In this document: positions 46,479 to 57,753 of the stretch, one piece after another
Layout of the letters: the number at the start of each line of letters is the position of its first letter
How positions within the stretch are numbered: position 1 is the first letter of the stretch
From: Raphanus sativus
Lineage: Eukaryota; Streptophyta; Magnoliopsida; Brassicales; Brassicaceae
DNA: 64,000 bases
NCBI RefSeq assembly: GCF_000801105.2
Contig: NC_079512.1
Span: forward strand, 31,823,848-31,887,847
Reading direction: 5' to 3'
Position numbers and translations under genes: made by a program
The notes under the pieces: model-generated
What the model saw: the letters and a program-made list of their open reading frames with translations, nothing else
Databases searched by the model: none
What the model was told of the DNA's origin: nothing

Positions 46479-48041
46479 TCAAAACAGAGGAGGAATACTC
46501 TGTTCGTTCCTGAAGAAGTTGGTTGGATCAATCTTCCCTTTAACCAAACCCAACTTCTTGAAGTTCCCTCTGTAATACTTCTCACCCCATATCCTAGCAT
46601 CTTCAAAGCTAGTCTTGCTTCCTGTGTTGTTTCCCAAATCAAGATCTCTGTAGTTCAAATACGCTCCTCTCGGCGACGCAGAGACGTAAGGAGTCATGTA
46701 ATCGTAAAGCATTCTCATCCACCTCACATGCTTGTTCATCTCCTCTACTGTATTCACTTTCCACTTCACCATGTACTGTATGTTGTAAATGTTCCCTCTC
46801 CTGTGTGGATACGGAGAGTCACTTTCCGATACCTCGCTTATCCTCCCACCCAATGGCTCTAAGATCATCAGTGGAGTCTCTTTCTCGAGAAACCTTTTGG
46901 TTACTTCTTCGAAAACGTTTTCAGGAACTGGTTTTTGTACAAAGTCTGACTTTGCTTTGAAGTAAAGATCCTCGTATCTTAGGTCTCTGTTGAGCATTGT
47001 CTCTAACGGCTGTCCTGACTTCCAGTTAAAGAACATTACCGACTCGATCCAGCTCATTTCAGAACAGTCTTGAGCTTGTACTCCGAGTTCAGGAAACTTC
47101 TGGTTCATCAGAGGAATCAATCTATCGACTCCACCAAGAAACAAAGCTTGGAAAGCAGTTTTGACTCTTCTCTGGCCTCCTTCTAGACTGTTGTCGATTA
47201 TGACTCTGATGAAGAGATCTTTGTCTAGCTCCGCTCCTATGTACTGCCATCGATGAACGAGCTTGTTCATGCTTGCTCCCATTGGATGCTGACTTATGAA
47301 ACAAGTTACCTTTTCAGGAACCCTAGCGAGTTTGACTTTCCATGACAACACAACACCGAAACTCGCTGCTCCGCCTCCTCTAAGAGCCCAAAACAAGTCC
47401 TCTCCCATCGTTTTCCTGTCGAGGATTCTCCCGTTTACGTCCATCAAACGAGCGTCCACGACGTTGTCAGACGCTAAACCGTGTTTTCTCATCATTGCAC
47501 CGAGTCCACCGCCGCTGAAATGCCCACCAACTCCTACGCTTGGACATGTCCCTGCGGCGAAGGCATGGATCTTGCTTGTCTTAGCGATTTTGTAGTAGAG
47601 TTCGCCGAGTGTTGCGCCGGATTGGATCCATGCGGTTTCTTCCGTGAGGTTGATGTTGATGGTACGGAGGTTAACTAGGTCGATGATTATGAAGGGGGAT
47701 AGTGAGAGGTAAGATAGGCCTTCGTAGTCGTGACCACCACTTAGAGTTCTTACTTGCACGCCAAGTTTCTTGCTGCATAGTATTGATTGTTTGATTTCTG
47801 ATTCGGATTCTGGTTTCATGGTCAGGATCGGCTTCAGGCTTGTGAAGTTCAAGTTGAGGAAGCTTGAGTCTGGAGATGGAGACTCCGACGAGGCGGTGTA
47901 GAGTCTGGAATCTGATGTGTGGATAGTGAGATTTCTAGTGGAGATTGTTGACAAGCAGCTTTCAAACTCTTCTTTTGTCGGAACAGAACTGACGCAATTG
48001 GCTAAGAAGAATAGAAACAGACACAAAGCTAGGTCTCTCAT
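46479..48041 (-). CDS. Berberine bridge enzyme-like FAD oxidoreductase
   Basis: Single-exon gene for 520 residues, usual length for the family. A signal peptide (about residues 1-19, LALCLFLFFLANCVSS) directs it to the secretory path and probably the cell wall. The FAD domain carries both covalent flavin sites: His104 in SGGHDYEG and Cys166 in AGTCPSVGVGGHFSGGG. The BBE C-terminal domain ends with a NYRDLDLG-type motif. Arabidopsis relatives oxidise oligogalacturonides, cellodextrins or monolignols using oxygen and making H2O2; the substrate here cannot be told. It may relate to the BBE-like cluster near At4g20800-20860, but it sits between the ferredoxin and BUD31 genes where I expect DDB1B. 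Confidence 0.9.
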   Translation of the reverse strand: MRDLALCLFLFFLANCVSSVPTKEEFESCLSTISTRNLTIHTSDSRLYTASSESPSPDSSFLNLNFTSLKPILTMKPESESEIKQSILCSKKLGVQVRTLSGGHDYEGLSYLSLSPFIIIDLVNLRTININLTEETAWIQSGATLGELYYKIAKTSKIHAFAAGTCPSVGVGGHFSGGGLGAMMRKHGLASDNVVDARLMDVNGRILDRKTMGEDLFWALRGGGAASFGVVLSWKVKLARVPEKVTCFISQHPMGASMNKLVHRWQYIGAELDKDLFIRVIIDNSLEGGQRRVKTAFQALFLGGVDRLIPLMNQKFPELGVQAQDCSEMSWIESVMFFNWKSGQPLETMLNRDLRYEDLYFKAKSDFVQKPVPENVFEEVTKRFLEKETPLMILEPLGGRISEVSESDSPYPHRRGNIYNIQYMVKWKVNTVEEMNKHVRWMRMLYDYMTPYVSASPRGAYLNYRDLDLGNNTGSKTSFEDARIWGEKYYRGNFKKLGLVKGKIDPTNFFRNEQSIPPLF

Positions 48042-49412
48042 GTTTATTTGTTTCTTGTGTTTAAAGTTTCAGACAAAGAAGAAGTGTTTCTGGTTCAGAG
48101 AGTTTCTTGAGACGTGTTGACAAACTGGATGAGTTGCTGCAATAAAGAAGGCTCTAGCAGAAAATAAATATTTCAGTTTCAGGGGTGTTTATTTGAATTG
48201 AGAATTTTAATAAACGTCATTAGAAATATAATATGATTATCTTGACGAGCAGCTAAAACAAATGTTAAGCTAAGAGTCAAAAATGTACGCATTTTCAAAG
48301 TTTGATCTGATAGGTATAGTGACAACGCGTTCTATCAAATTATAGCAGTTTTCTAAACGTGGAGTTAAGTTTTTTTTTTTTTTTGAGAAGGGGCATTTTA
48401 ATGATCTGGAACAGTAACAACTCGTTCTATCAAATTACATATTGCAGTTTTCTAAACGCGGAGTTAAGTATTTACTTGTTTTTTTTTTTTAAATAGTTAG
48501 TATTTTTCAAAAAAAAAAAAATATTTACTTGTTGACAAAAAAAAAGTATTTACTTCCTCTTCTCGTCACATTTTCACAAATAATTTTTATTGTAACATTT
48601 ACATAAAACAAAACAATAATTTCTGTAACATTATGCATAATGAGACAAGGAATGATTCATTACACAAATTTATTTTGTTATAAAGAATAATTATTATGTT
48701 AAAAAAGAAATGAAGCGTTAACGTCGTTAGGATTGATGTCACTCTACGACCATACTAAAATATATGTCACAGTTCTTACTTTCTGGAAGTCTTTGGTGAT
48801 GCGTTGAATTGAATGATTAGTGCTAAAATTGGATCTCTCGTCGTTGTCACAACCGGTTGTACAAAATCATAATCGATATTCGTATCTGTTTGGATAAGTA
48901 TATATATAAATAACATGAACAAATACTTTTCAAGAGTTTTTCTACAATTAGCACTTCTCATAGAGCCGTTGGAAAAAAAGAAGCACTTCTCATAGAGTAC
49001 TTTTATCCATTCATTTACATATAAGATCTCTTTATTACCATTTTGTAAACCATAAGCTTGTTTCTTAAATTTCATAAGACCGACCCATTTATTCTAAAAG
49101 CCCAACCCAAAGTCAAAAGAGGCTTATACGCACGACGTTGGTTCTTTCATCATCCTCCTCCTGAGCCGCGATCTCCTCCTCCTCCTTAAACTCCATCGTC
49201 TCTTGTCGATTATTTCTCCAAAGGTAAGATTTTGCGATTACCTTCGTACGCTAACCTTTGTCTTCTCATCTTTTCCAGTCGTGTGGTCTCGTTACTAAAC
49301 CCTAAATCGTCTCCCTTTTTGTAAGATTCGTGTGGATCTCAGTGATTGATAGACCCCCAATTGCTCGAGGTTGTCTAACGTTGCGAGTTTTTTTTCAAAA
49401 CTGTAGAGAAGG
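48042..49412. other. Intergenic region between BBE-like and BUD31 genes
   Basis: Divergent promoter region. A ~67-bp segment at 48303-48369 is repeated at 48402-48468. Nested poly(A)/poly(T) scars with TATTTACTT repeats lie at 48468-48555. A probable 5'-UTR intron of BUD31 begins GTAAGATT at about 49225. Confidence 0.5.
48303..48468 (+). repeat. Imperfect ~99-bp-period duplication
   Basis: The motif CGTTCTATCAAATTA...CAGTTTTCTAAACG then GGAGTTAAG occurs at 48303-48369 and 48402-48468 with a few differences. Confidence 0.7.
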
Positions 49413-50116
49413 ATGCCAAAGGTTAAGACAAACCGAGTCAAGTACCCAGAAGGGTGGGAGTTGATCGAGCCTACTCTTCGTGAGCTTGATGCCAAGATGA
49501 GAGAAGGTTTTGTTTATTCAGATGCTTAAAGTCTTTACCTTTTGAATTTTGATTGTCATCTTAAATATATTTATTCCTTTCTTTTGATGATGCAGCTGAG
49601 ATGGATACACATGATGGCAAGAGAAAGTGTGAAGCTTTATGGCCAATCTTCAAACTCTCTCATCAGAGGAGTCGCTATGTGTACGACCTTTATTACCGCA
49701 GGAAGGAGATATCCAAAGAGCTCTATGAGTTCTGCTTGGACCAGGGATATGCTGATCGTAACCTCATTGCCAAATGGAAGAAAGTAGGTGCCTTGTAACC
49801 TCTCACTCTTTATATTCTTGAATTAGTTTAGATGATTGTCTAGTAGAGCACAATTGGTGGTTCTTGAAGCTGTTTCTCTTGCACTTGTGTGTCAGATAGA
49901 CGTGTCTCTTTAGTTTGTTACTGAACTATATATGAATTCTCTGTGCTTTGTGGATTGCAGTCAGGGTATGAGCGTCTATGTTGCTTGCGCTGCATACAGC
50001 CGAGAGACCACAACTACGGAACAACATGTGTATGTCGTGTTCCCAAACACTTGCGTGAAGAGAAAGCGATTGAGTGCGTTCACTGCGGTTGTCAAGGATG
50101 CGCCAGTGGCGATTAG
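49413..50116 (+). CDS. BUD31: BUD31/G10 spliceosome protein
   Basis: Three exons, 49413-49506, 49596-49783 and 49961-50116, give 145 residues, the family's normal length. It starts [20 protein letters not shown], one of the most conserved eukaryotic N-termini. The C-terminal half holds the zinc-binding cysteines: [28 protein letters not shown]31 (G10) is a core component of the activated spliceosome, in the NTC-related group, and works in pre-mRNA splicing in the nucleus. Position matches At4g21110. Confidence 0.95.
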
Positions 50117-50975
50117 TCTCTCGGACTGTTTTCTTCACCACTGTCACTCTCTTGGATGTATTTCTATATATTTGTCAAATCTGGATTATGTACCCTGACT
50201 AATTTCCCTTTGAAGAACTTCTAATTGTCAAGTCTTTGTGTTGCTGTTGAGATTAGAAAGACGGTTTTCGGTTTGGTAAATAAAGGAATTATGAGAATGA
50301 TTCTCGTTTCGATTCACGGCCTTATAAGAACCGAGAGATACACAAACTTGATTGGTTTACCAAATAGACTTAGTGAAAAAAATAATAGAAGAGATGCCAA
50401 AAGATAAATTTTAGCCATTAGGTAGACTAGTCTTTACATCAGCTTTCAAACTATGATGCTCCTTGGAGAATCGTTGTCTTGAAGCTCTAGGACTCTTGCC
50501 ATTGCACTCTACGGGGTAAGAAGCTGCAGAAAGAAAATTTGTTGAGCTTCAAGCAAATTACTTAAAATACAAAGCATTTGGAATATATCCCCAGAAGCAG
50601 AAACAATATATCATCTCCTCCTAGATTCAACTCTGCAAAACTTCAGTTAAAACTACATTTATCATATCACAAACTAATACAAACCCCAATTCTCATATGA
50701 ATTATAGTGATTGTTAGTCTTTATTGCTAATCACAGATCGCTTATCATCTGCAGAAGTTATACAAACTAGAGACCAAGGAAAGAGATATAAAAGAGCTAG
50801 CCAGAAACAAGAGGATGATTCCAATTATTACCAGTGACTTTCAAACTAAACAAAAGGTTGATCTGAAACTAACTCAAAATCTCAAAACAGACAAAAGTCG
50901 AAAAAGATTTAAACTTTATAAGCTTCAACTAGTTGTTCTTTTAATCAAAAGACAAACTCTCTAACCTCATTAAGA
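50117..50975. other. Intergenic region
   Basis: The 3' ends of two convergent genes. No gene is seen where I expect AAT1 and EMB2271 from Arabidopsis order, so both appear lost. Confidence 0.55.
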
Positions 50976-51701
50976 TCATCTCAGCTTCTCTTTACTCGAA
51001 CTCTTCTTATTAGCAGCATTCATGATCCTCTCCAGATACCCTTCAACAGGAGGCAACACCGTAGCCGCTCCCCGAATCACCGGAAACGGTGTCGTCGTAT
51101 CACGCTCCAAAGCCGCCTTCTTCAGCTTCTCCGGCAACGCCTCCAACGCAGCTTTCCTCATCTTCACCAGACCAATCTCCGCCGCACGCTTCTCCCTATG
51201 CTCCTTCATAAGCACTCTGCTATACTCCTTCGCCAGCCTCTTCCCGTCCTCCACCGTCACCTTATACTTGGGCAACTCGTCCTCCGTGAAAATCCCCAGC
51301 GCGACGTAATCCAACCCCGCGACCCCGATCCTGATCGGCTCGTCGGTGACCCTGGCCGGGGTGAAAGGTCCGAGCTTTTTCTGGATGTCGATCTCTCGCT
51401 GCCTCGCCTTGCTGATCAGGCCGAGCTTCTCGCGCTGTGCCTCTCGGTCTCGGTCCTTGGGTCTGAGGTAACGAAACGGGTGAGGAGGGTTTATGCAGTG
51501 ATCGGTGATCGTTGCTCCTTTCCCCTTACCGGCTTCCTCTCCTCCTCCGCCTCTTTTGGTGGTGGTGGCTTTGTGGCGCTTCAGGGCTTGGATTGTCTTC
51601 AGCTTGGACTTTCCCTTGGGGGTTCCGCTCGCGTGGCATTTCTGGAGAAGGTCGTGGCTTAGCGAGTCGAGTATAGGTTTCGTTCTTGTGAATCGGATCA
51701 T
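50976..51701 (-). CDS. At4g21140-like protein, probably organellar
   Basis: Single-exon gene for 241 residues. The N-terminus (MIRFTRTKPILDSLSHDLLQ) looks like a mitochondrial presequence. The rest is strongly basic with a long charged helix (RPKDRDREAQREKLGLISKA) and a Lys/Arg/Ala-rich C-terminal helix (KALLEALPEKLKK-like). No enzyme motif is visible. Position suggests the orthologue of At4g21140. Its composition would fit an RNA- or ribosome-associated protein, but that is a guess from charge and targeting, not homology. Confidence 0.82.
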   Translation of the reverse strand: MIRFTRTKPILDSLSHDLLQKCHASGTPKGKSKLKTIQALKRHKATTTKRGGGGEEAGKGKGATITDHCINPPHPFRYLRPKDRDREAQREKLGLISKARQREIDIQKKLGPFTPARVTDEPIRIGVAGLDYVALGIFTEDELPKYKVTVEDGKRLAKEYSRVLMKEHREKRAAEIGLVKMRKAALEALPEKLKKAALERDTTTPFPVIRGAATVLPPVEGYLERIMNAANKKSSSKEKLR

Positions 51702-52206
51702 GGCTGAGGTTTTTGATTCCCGTCGAGACCTCTGACCCTCCGATTGAAATGGAAGATGAAGTTTGAAATGAATCGGAAGGGGTTTAGGGTTTTTTTTAAA
51801 TACGTCGCCGTTTAATCATAGTTAAAATTGAAAGTGAGGGTAATCGCCTGCCCAGTACGGTGTCGTTTAATAATAATAATAACTGGAGGGTAATATAAGT
51901 CGAGAAGCGAGGGTAAACCAGTCTAATCAGGTACTGTCATCAAGCTCCTCCCACACTCATTATTTTTTTTCAGCAGGTCTTCGTCTTCCTTTTGGTTCAA
52001 AAAGCCATAGATCGATCTCTCACGCCTTCCCTCAAACCTCAGTCTCCGTTGACTACTGAGACTCGCCAAACTGCTGGTAAACTCCCTTTTCCTATACGGA
52101 TCTACTCTGATCTGTAAAAGATTAAGCTTTACGATCTCTCCGTTCGTAAATGCGGTGATTGTTTGAATTATTCTGATTTTTTGTGTGTGTTTTCTCTAAT
52201 GCAGTG
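51702..52206. promoter_or_regulatory. Divergent promoter and HAP6 5'-UTR intron
   Basis: The At4g21140-like gene and HAP6 are transcribed away from each other from this 0.5-kb spacer. A 5'-UTR intron is predicted at 52077-52204 (CTGCTG/GTAAAC to AATGCAG/TG), ending two bases before the HAP6 start codon. Confidence 0.6.
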
Positions 52207-55200
52207 ATGATGGCCGGAGGTCTCGTGCGATCTCTAGTTTTGATTCTCGCCGTAGCAATCTGCGGTGCTGCTTCAGTGTTTCAGCCCATCTCAGACTCTC
52301 ACCGATCCGCGGCTCTCGATGTCTTCGTACCAGTCGATGGATCCTACAAAAGGTTGGTTTCTCCAGAAAACCCCACAATTTGATTTCGTTTCATGTCTTT
52401 TGCTGCTCGTTAAAGCTCAGGACTTGTTTGTTTAGTATTATATGATTTTTTTGGTACGGTTTTGGTTATAATCAGCTTGGAGGAGGCTTATGAAGCTTTA
52501 AAGACTTTGGAGATTCTTGGGATTGATAAGAAGTCTGATCTAAGCTCTGCGGCTTGTGAGAATGTGGTTAAAGTTCTTGCCTCGCCTTCTTCTACTTTAA
52601 AAGATGCATTCTATGCTTTGAGCGTTAATGGGATTCTCAAATGCAAATCTGGAGAAGATGTTCCTAAGGTTAACAATCGTCTCCTCCTCCCAGTAGTACC
52701 AAAAATTGTTTTGAACATTTTATGCGGCGAGAGTAACTTCATCTGTTCTTTCTTTTGAAGGACATTGTCTCTAAACTTCAAGCTGGCGTTAAAGATGCCA
52801 AGTTATTGCTTGACTTCTACTATTCCGTCAGAGGATTGGTGCTCGTTAAGGTAAATACGAGTAGACTTTTGGTGAAGTACTTGAGTGGGGTTGAGTATTA
52901 AAACTGTTTTTGCGGGGTAACTGTGATCGTGATAATTTTATTTTATTTTCTTCAATTCCATTGCTTTCTTTTCCTCTTTGTTGGATTCGGGCTTGACCTT
53001 GCTTTTTCCATATGTAGGAGCAATTTTCTGGAACTGATCTAAGTCTTGGAGATGCTGAAGCTGTTTTCCGTTCCGTTAAGGTTTGAACTTGTTTAGCTTT
53101 TCTAATATGTCGTTGCTGTTGAACTATCAGATGGTACATTGTATACTGTCTTTCTGGACTATCAATTATAGATTCTGGTAGAAGTGTATATCGCGCTGAC
53201 ATGTTTATATATACTCAAATTGTTTTTAGATTAATATTTGGCTCATGTAGTACATTTGTACCAGGCTCTTAGCCAGAGTGATGGAAGATGGCGGTACAGC
53301 TCCAGCAATCCCGAATCAAGCACCTTTGCTGCTGGTAAGTATTTCTTATTGGATTAACTTCCTACTTCACGATGCTAAACGTTAATAATGAACCTTTTAG
53401 ATTATTAACCGTTCACTGCTTACTTATTTTGCTCTGTTTTTCCTTATTGCTTTCTTCTAAACATGTTTTTTTTTTATCTTCAGGATTAGCTTTCGAAACG
53501 CTTGCTGGAGTGATTTCATTAGCACCTTCAGAGATTGATCAATCATTGGTAAGTGAGATCTATGATATACAGTGTACTATAATAATGATTCACGAGAACA
53601 TACTTAATGAGACATCACTACTATTTCTTAGTGCTGATTTACTTTTGGTTCTGGAGTCTCTCAGTAACTCTAATAACATCTATGTTTTGATCATTTTATA
53701 TTCCAAGTCGTAAATTATGCATGTATATCTTCCCTTTTTGATCTGGTTATGCATTTTTGTCCTTTATTGGTAGTTTGTTGATATTACTTGGTCGTGTGAT
53801 GATATCATCTTTCTTGTTTGTCATCTTGTAGATCCAGACATTGAAGACGGGTATCCTGAAGGTTTTTGACAATATCCGAAAATATGGTATGCAGTCAACT
53901 ACTTGCTATATTATGTATATGCAAGAGATTTTCTGCAGTTACGTTGCATTTTTGTGGTTGATTAAATTTTTGGCCTTATAGACGATGGGACGTTTTACTT
54001 CGATGAAAGTGAAGGCCCGATCTCAACAACTGCATCAGTAATTAGAGGGCTCACGTCACTTGCAGCTTCAGATTCCACAGGATTGAACGTATGTAGTAAC
54101 CATATTTCTTTGTATCCTGTATTTTGTCAGATGTGTTGATAACTCACCTTCTCCTATTCTCTCATGCAGCTTCCAGGTGATAAGATAGTTGGTTTGGCCA
54201 AGTTCTTTCTTGGTGTTGGAATTCCTGGTGATGCCAAAGATTTCTTCAACCAAATAGATGCCTTAGCTTGTTTGGAAGACAACAGGTAATGTTACTTTCA
54301 TGCCCCCGTTATCCAATTCCTCTTTGTTTCTTAGACGAGATTTCAGGCTTTCAGTAACCTTTCAATTGAGTTGATTGATACTAGGACTTACTGTTACTTC
54401 CGTTCTTCCCTGCTAACAGTTGCTTTTGATAGAGGAAACTGTTTTTCTTTACACTTAAACATGTTCTGAAGGGATTATAGTTCTACATCCTATAATTTTG
54501 AACAAAATAATTGCGACAGAAATGATATCTGTAGAGAAGAGTAGAAGTTTAAAAGCTTGAACACTTGCGAAATTTGAAGCAGTTGCTCATTTGGAATGCT
54601 GTCGCTGAAATTTTGTCATGCTATGGGAGCAATAATATTTTCTATGATTTCAGGTTCTCTGTTCCACTGATCTTGTCTCTTCCATCTACTGTCATTTCAT
54701 TGACAAAGAAAGAGCCTCTGAAGGTATCCCATCAAAGTTTTCATCAAGATGTGACTGGCATAGTTTGAGATGTTATTTTCTTTTATCTTCTGTTTTCCCG
54801 TATTATTTTATACGATTCCCTTTGGAGTTCTGACTGGTTATTTTAGAAAGGAAAATCTTCACAACCTTGAATTTTTAGCTTTTATTACGTGTTGGATAGT
54901 GATATTTTTAGTCGCGGTAGTCTTAAGTCTAGATTTTCTGGATGTACCGATTGGATATTGGATTTGTAGCTGGTAAAGATTGCTCAGTCTCATAGAGTTG
55001 CATGTTACTCGTAGAGATCTCTCATATTCGATAGCCACTCAATCATCTACTTTTAATATTTTGGATACTTATATTTTTTACTTTTGTATTCTCTTTGTCT
55101 GGAACTAGGTTAAAGTTGGCACTGTACTCGGTTCCAAGGCACCAGCTCTTAGTGTGAAGCTCGTTCAAGCTCTAAGTTCTGGATCAAAGGGTTCTTCTGT

Positions 55201-56975
55201 AATTAACAACCAGGTAAATAATGTAAACTCTGACTGTCTTAGCTCGCATTAGTGAATGTTCCCTTTTCTCTGCATTAAGCTGGTTTACATGTCTCCACTA
55301 CATTTTTGGGTGCAGGAGCTTAAGTTCGACGCTGTCAGCGCAACATACTTTTTGGACTCCTTTCCCAAGAACTTTGATGTTGGAAAGTATACGTTTGTAT
55401 TTGAGGTATTGCTCTCGTCAGTATATATTACACACACTTCATATACAGTGTATGTTAAAAACATGACAAGCTTCTTTTTCTGCAGATTTTGCTAGATGAG
55501 TCTGCAAATGAAAAAGCATACGTAACCGAAGCTCAAATAAAAGTTCCTGTAGCCACCACAGGAGCTATTACCATTGAGGATGCAGAAATTGCTGTACTTG
55601 ACAGTGACGTTGGGAGCGTTGAATCCGAGAAAAAGTATGTCCCCTGTATCTTTGTACCATTTGTTGCTCACAATATATATATATATATTTTTTGCAACTT
55701 TCTGGTTGTGCTTATTATCATTCTGTTTCTTGGTTATCTTTTGCAACTACTGTAGGCTAGATTTAACTAAAGATGGAGCAGTATCATTATCAGCAAACCA
55801 TCTCCAAAAGCTGCGCCTGTCGCTCCAGTTAACTACTCCACTTGGCCATGTGTTTAAGCCACACCAGGTTTGTTCATTTCTGCTTTAGTATAATGGTTAT
55901 GCTCTGTTCACTTTCTTGACTTGCTTACTTCCATGCAGGCATTTCTCAAGCTGAAACATGAGTCACAGGTCGAGCATATCTTTCTCCTGAAAACTTCTGG
56001 AAAGAAGTCTGAATTAGTTCTAGTTAAGTTCCTTAAACTACATCTTGAATGGCTTTTGCCAAAAAAAAATTCTTTGATATATCTTCATTTTTCCATTGTC
56101 TAGTTTGGGGATCAATGATTACAATACTAATGGTTGATGTTATTTTTACCCTTCAGGATTTTCTTGGATTGGTTGAAAAGCTCTACTACCTTTCTGGCAA
56201 ATATGAGATCCAGTTAACTATTGGAGATGCTTCCATGGTCAGTACTGTTCTTTCACGTCCAATGCAGTTATTTTCCGAAACTCTGAACAACGTTATTTTG
56301 TCCTTTCATTTCTCCAGGAAAACTCTTTATTGAGTAATATTGGCCACATCGAACTAGACCTACCACAACGTCCAGAGAAGGCGGCTAGTCCTCCTCTACA
56401 GCCTACTGATCCTTACTCAAGATATGGGCCAAAAGCTGAGATATCACACATCTTCAGGGTTCCAGAAAAGCTTCCCGCAAAGCAGCTTTCACTAATTTTC
56501 TTGGGTCTTATAGTTCTTCCATTCATCGGCTTCTTGATTGGGGTCAGTCTTCTTTCGCTTGTAAATATATCCAGAAACAACATTCTTCACAACTTACCGA
56601 TCTTTTGTTTGTGTGTGTACAGCTTACGCGGTTGGGAGTGAACATAAAGAGCTTCCCATCATCGGTTGGAGCTGCAACATCCGCTTTACTTTTCCACGGC
56701 GGCATTGGAGCTGTTCTGCTTCTCTATGTGCTCTTCTGGGTGAAGGCAAGTTTTCAAAACCGGTTCTTGTTTTAAGATTATAAAAACCATTTGCATAAAA
56801 GAAAAAATCTAAAGCGCATCACAATAATAATAATTTGTTTTTTCTTTGCATCCTGTAGTTGGATCTGTTCACGACTCTAAAGGCACTGTCATTGTTGGGA
56901 GTATTTCTGTTGTTCGTTGGACACAGAACGCTGTCTCACCTCGCAGCAGCATCGAACAAGCTAAAATCTGCTTGA
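52207..56975 (+). CDS. HAP6: Ribophorin II subunit of oligosaccharyltransferase (HAP6)
   Basis: Nineteen exons: 52207-52352, 52476-52668, 52761-52850, 53018-53080, 53265-53334, 53484-53548, 53832-53886, 53982-54088, 54170-54285, 54654-54723, 55109-55213, 55316-55405, 55486-55634, 55756-55867, 55939-56022, 56157-56237, 56318-56542, 56623-56745, 56859-56975, giving 686 residues. The signal peptide covers about residues 1-22. A long ER-lumenal region is followed by three C-terminal membrane helices (about 590-607, 627-647, 656-672). It is part of the ER complex that moves glycan onto Asn. In Arabidopsis, hap6 affects pollen tube function. The last intron begins GC (GTGAAG/GCAAGT), a good GC-AG site. 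The ATG at 52207 follows directly after a 5'-UTR intron. Confidence 0.94.
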
Positions 56976-57753
56976 AGAATATATATATTATCACTATGAT
57001 GGATCTTCTATGGGTTCATGTGTCTCTATGGAGCAGTTTCGTATTTCAGTTTTGTAGCAGTAACTTATATAGATTATGGTAATAAGACAATTCCAAAAGA
57101 TTACAGAGTTTCAGTTTAGTCTTAAAGAGTTATCAAGAAGAGTTGCTTTCCTTACCTTTTTCGTTTAACTAACCATATTGATGAAAAGATTAAAGTAATT
57201 AGATCCATATCAAATAAAGCAAAGGAGATCCCACGTCATGGGTAAATAATCTAATAATTGTTGTTAGTTCATCTGAAAAGTTTGTGTAAGAATCATTCAT
57301 ATCTCTCTCTCTCTCTCCTCTGATTGGGCAATAAGACACATTCAAAGCCAATCTATATCTACCTATTCCAATTCCGTACATACTCTTCTTATTCCTTTGC
57401 ATAATCTTTCTTCTTCGTCGGTTGTGTGCACCGTCAACTTTGAGCTTCATTCTCTGTAAGTTGTTAATGGTTTCAGGACTAGATAAAGATTCATTTATTG
57501 TTGTCTCTCGATTATTTTGGATCTCTTTCTCTATCTGGTATTGAAAAAAACGATATGTTCTTCTTCTTGGTGGTTCTGTGGTCGTGGTTTCTCCAAAATG
57601 TTTGGTTTTTGAAATCAGAGTTTTGATCTTTTTAAGAATCATGAAACTTTTGATTATTATTATTTTTTGTCTAACATTATTGTGCGTGATTGGTATATCT
57701 TTTGTTTCTGTGTAGGATCGTGTTTGAACGATTGGTAGCTTTTGATAAGAACA
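56976..57753. promoter_or_regulatory. Spacer and 5' leader of ZAC
   Basis: HAP6 3' end, then the ZAC promoter with a (TC)n run at about 57301. A 5'-UTR intron is predicted at 57456-57715 (TCTCT/GTAAGT to TGTAG/GATCG). Confidence 0.55.

Noticed and set aside
51198..51735. Plus-strand frames opposite the At4g21140-like gene
   Set aside because: GC-rich antisense shadows of the real minus-strand gene.
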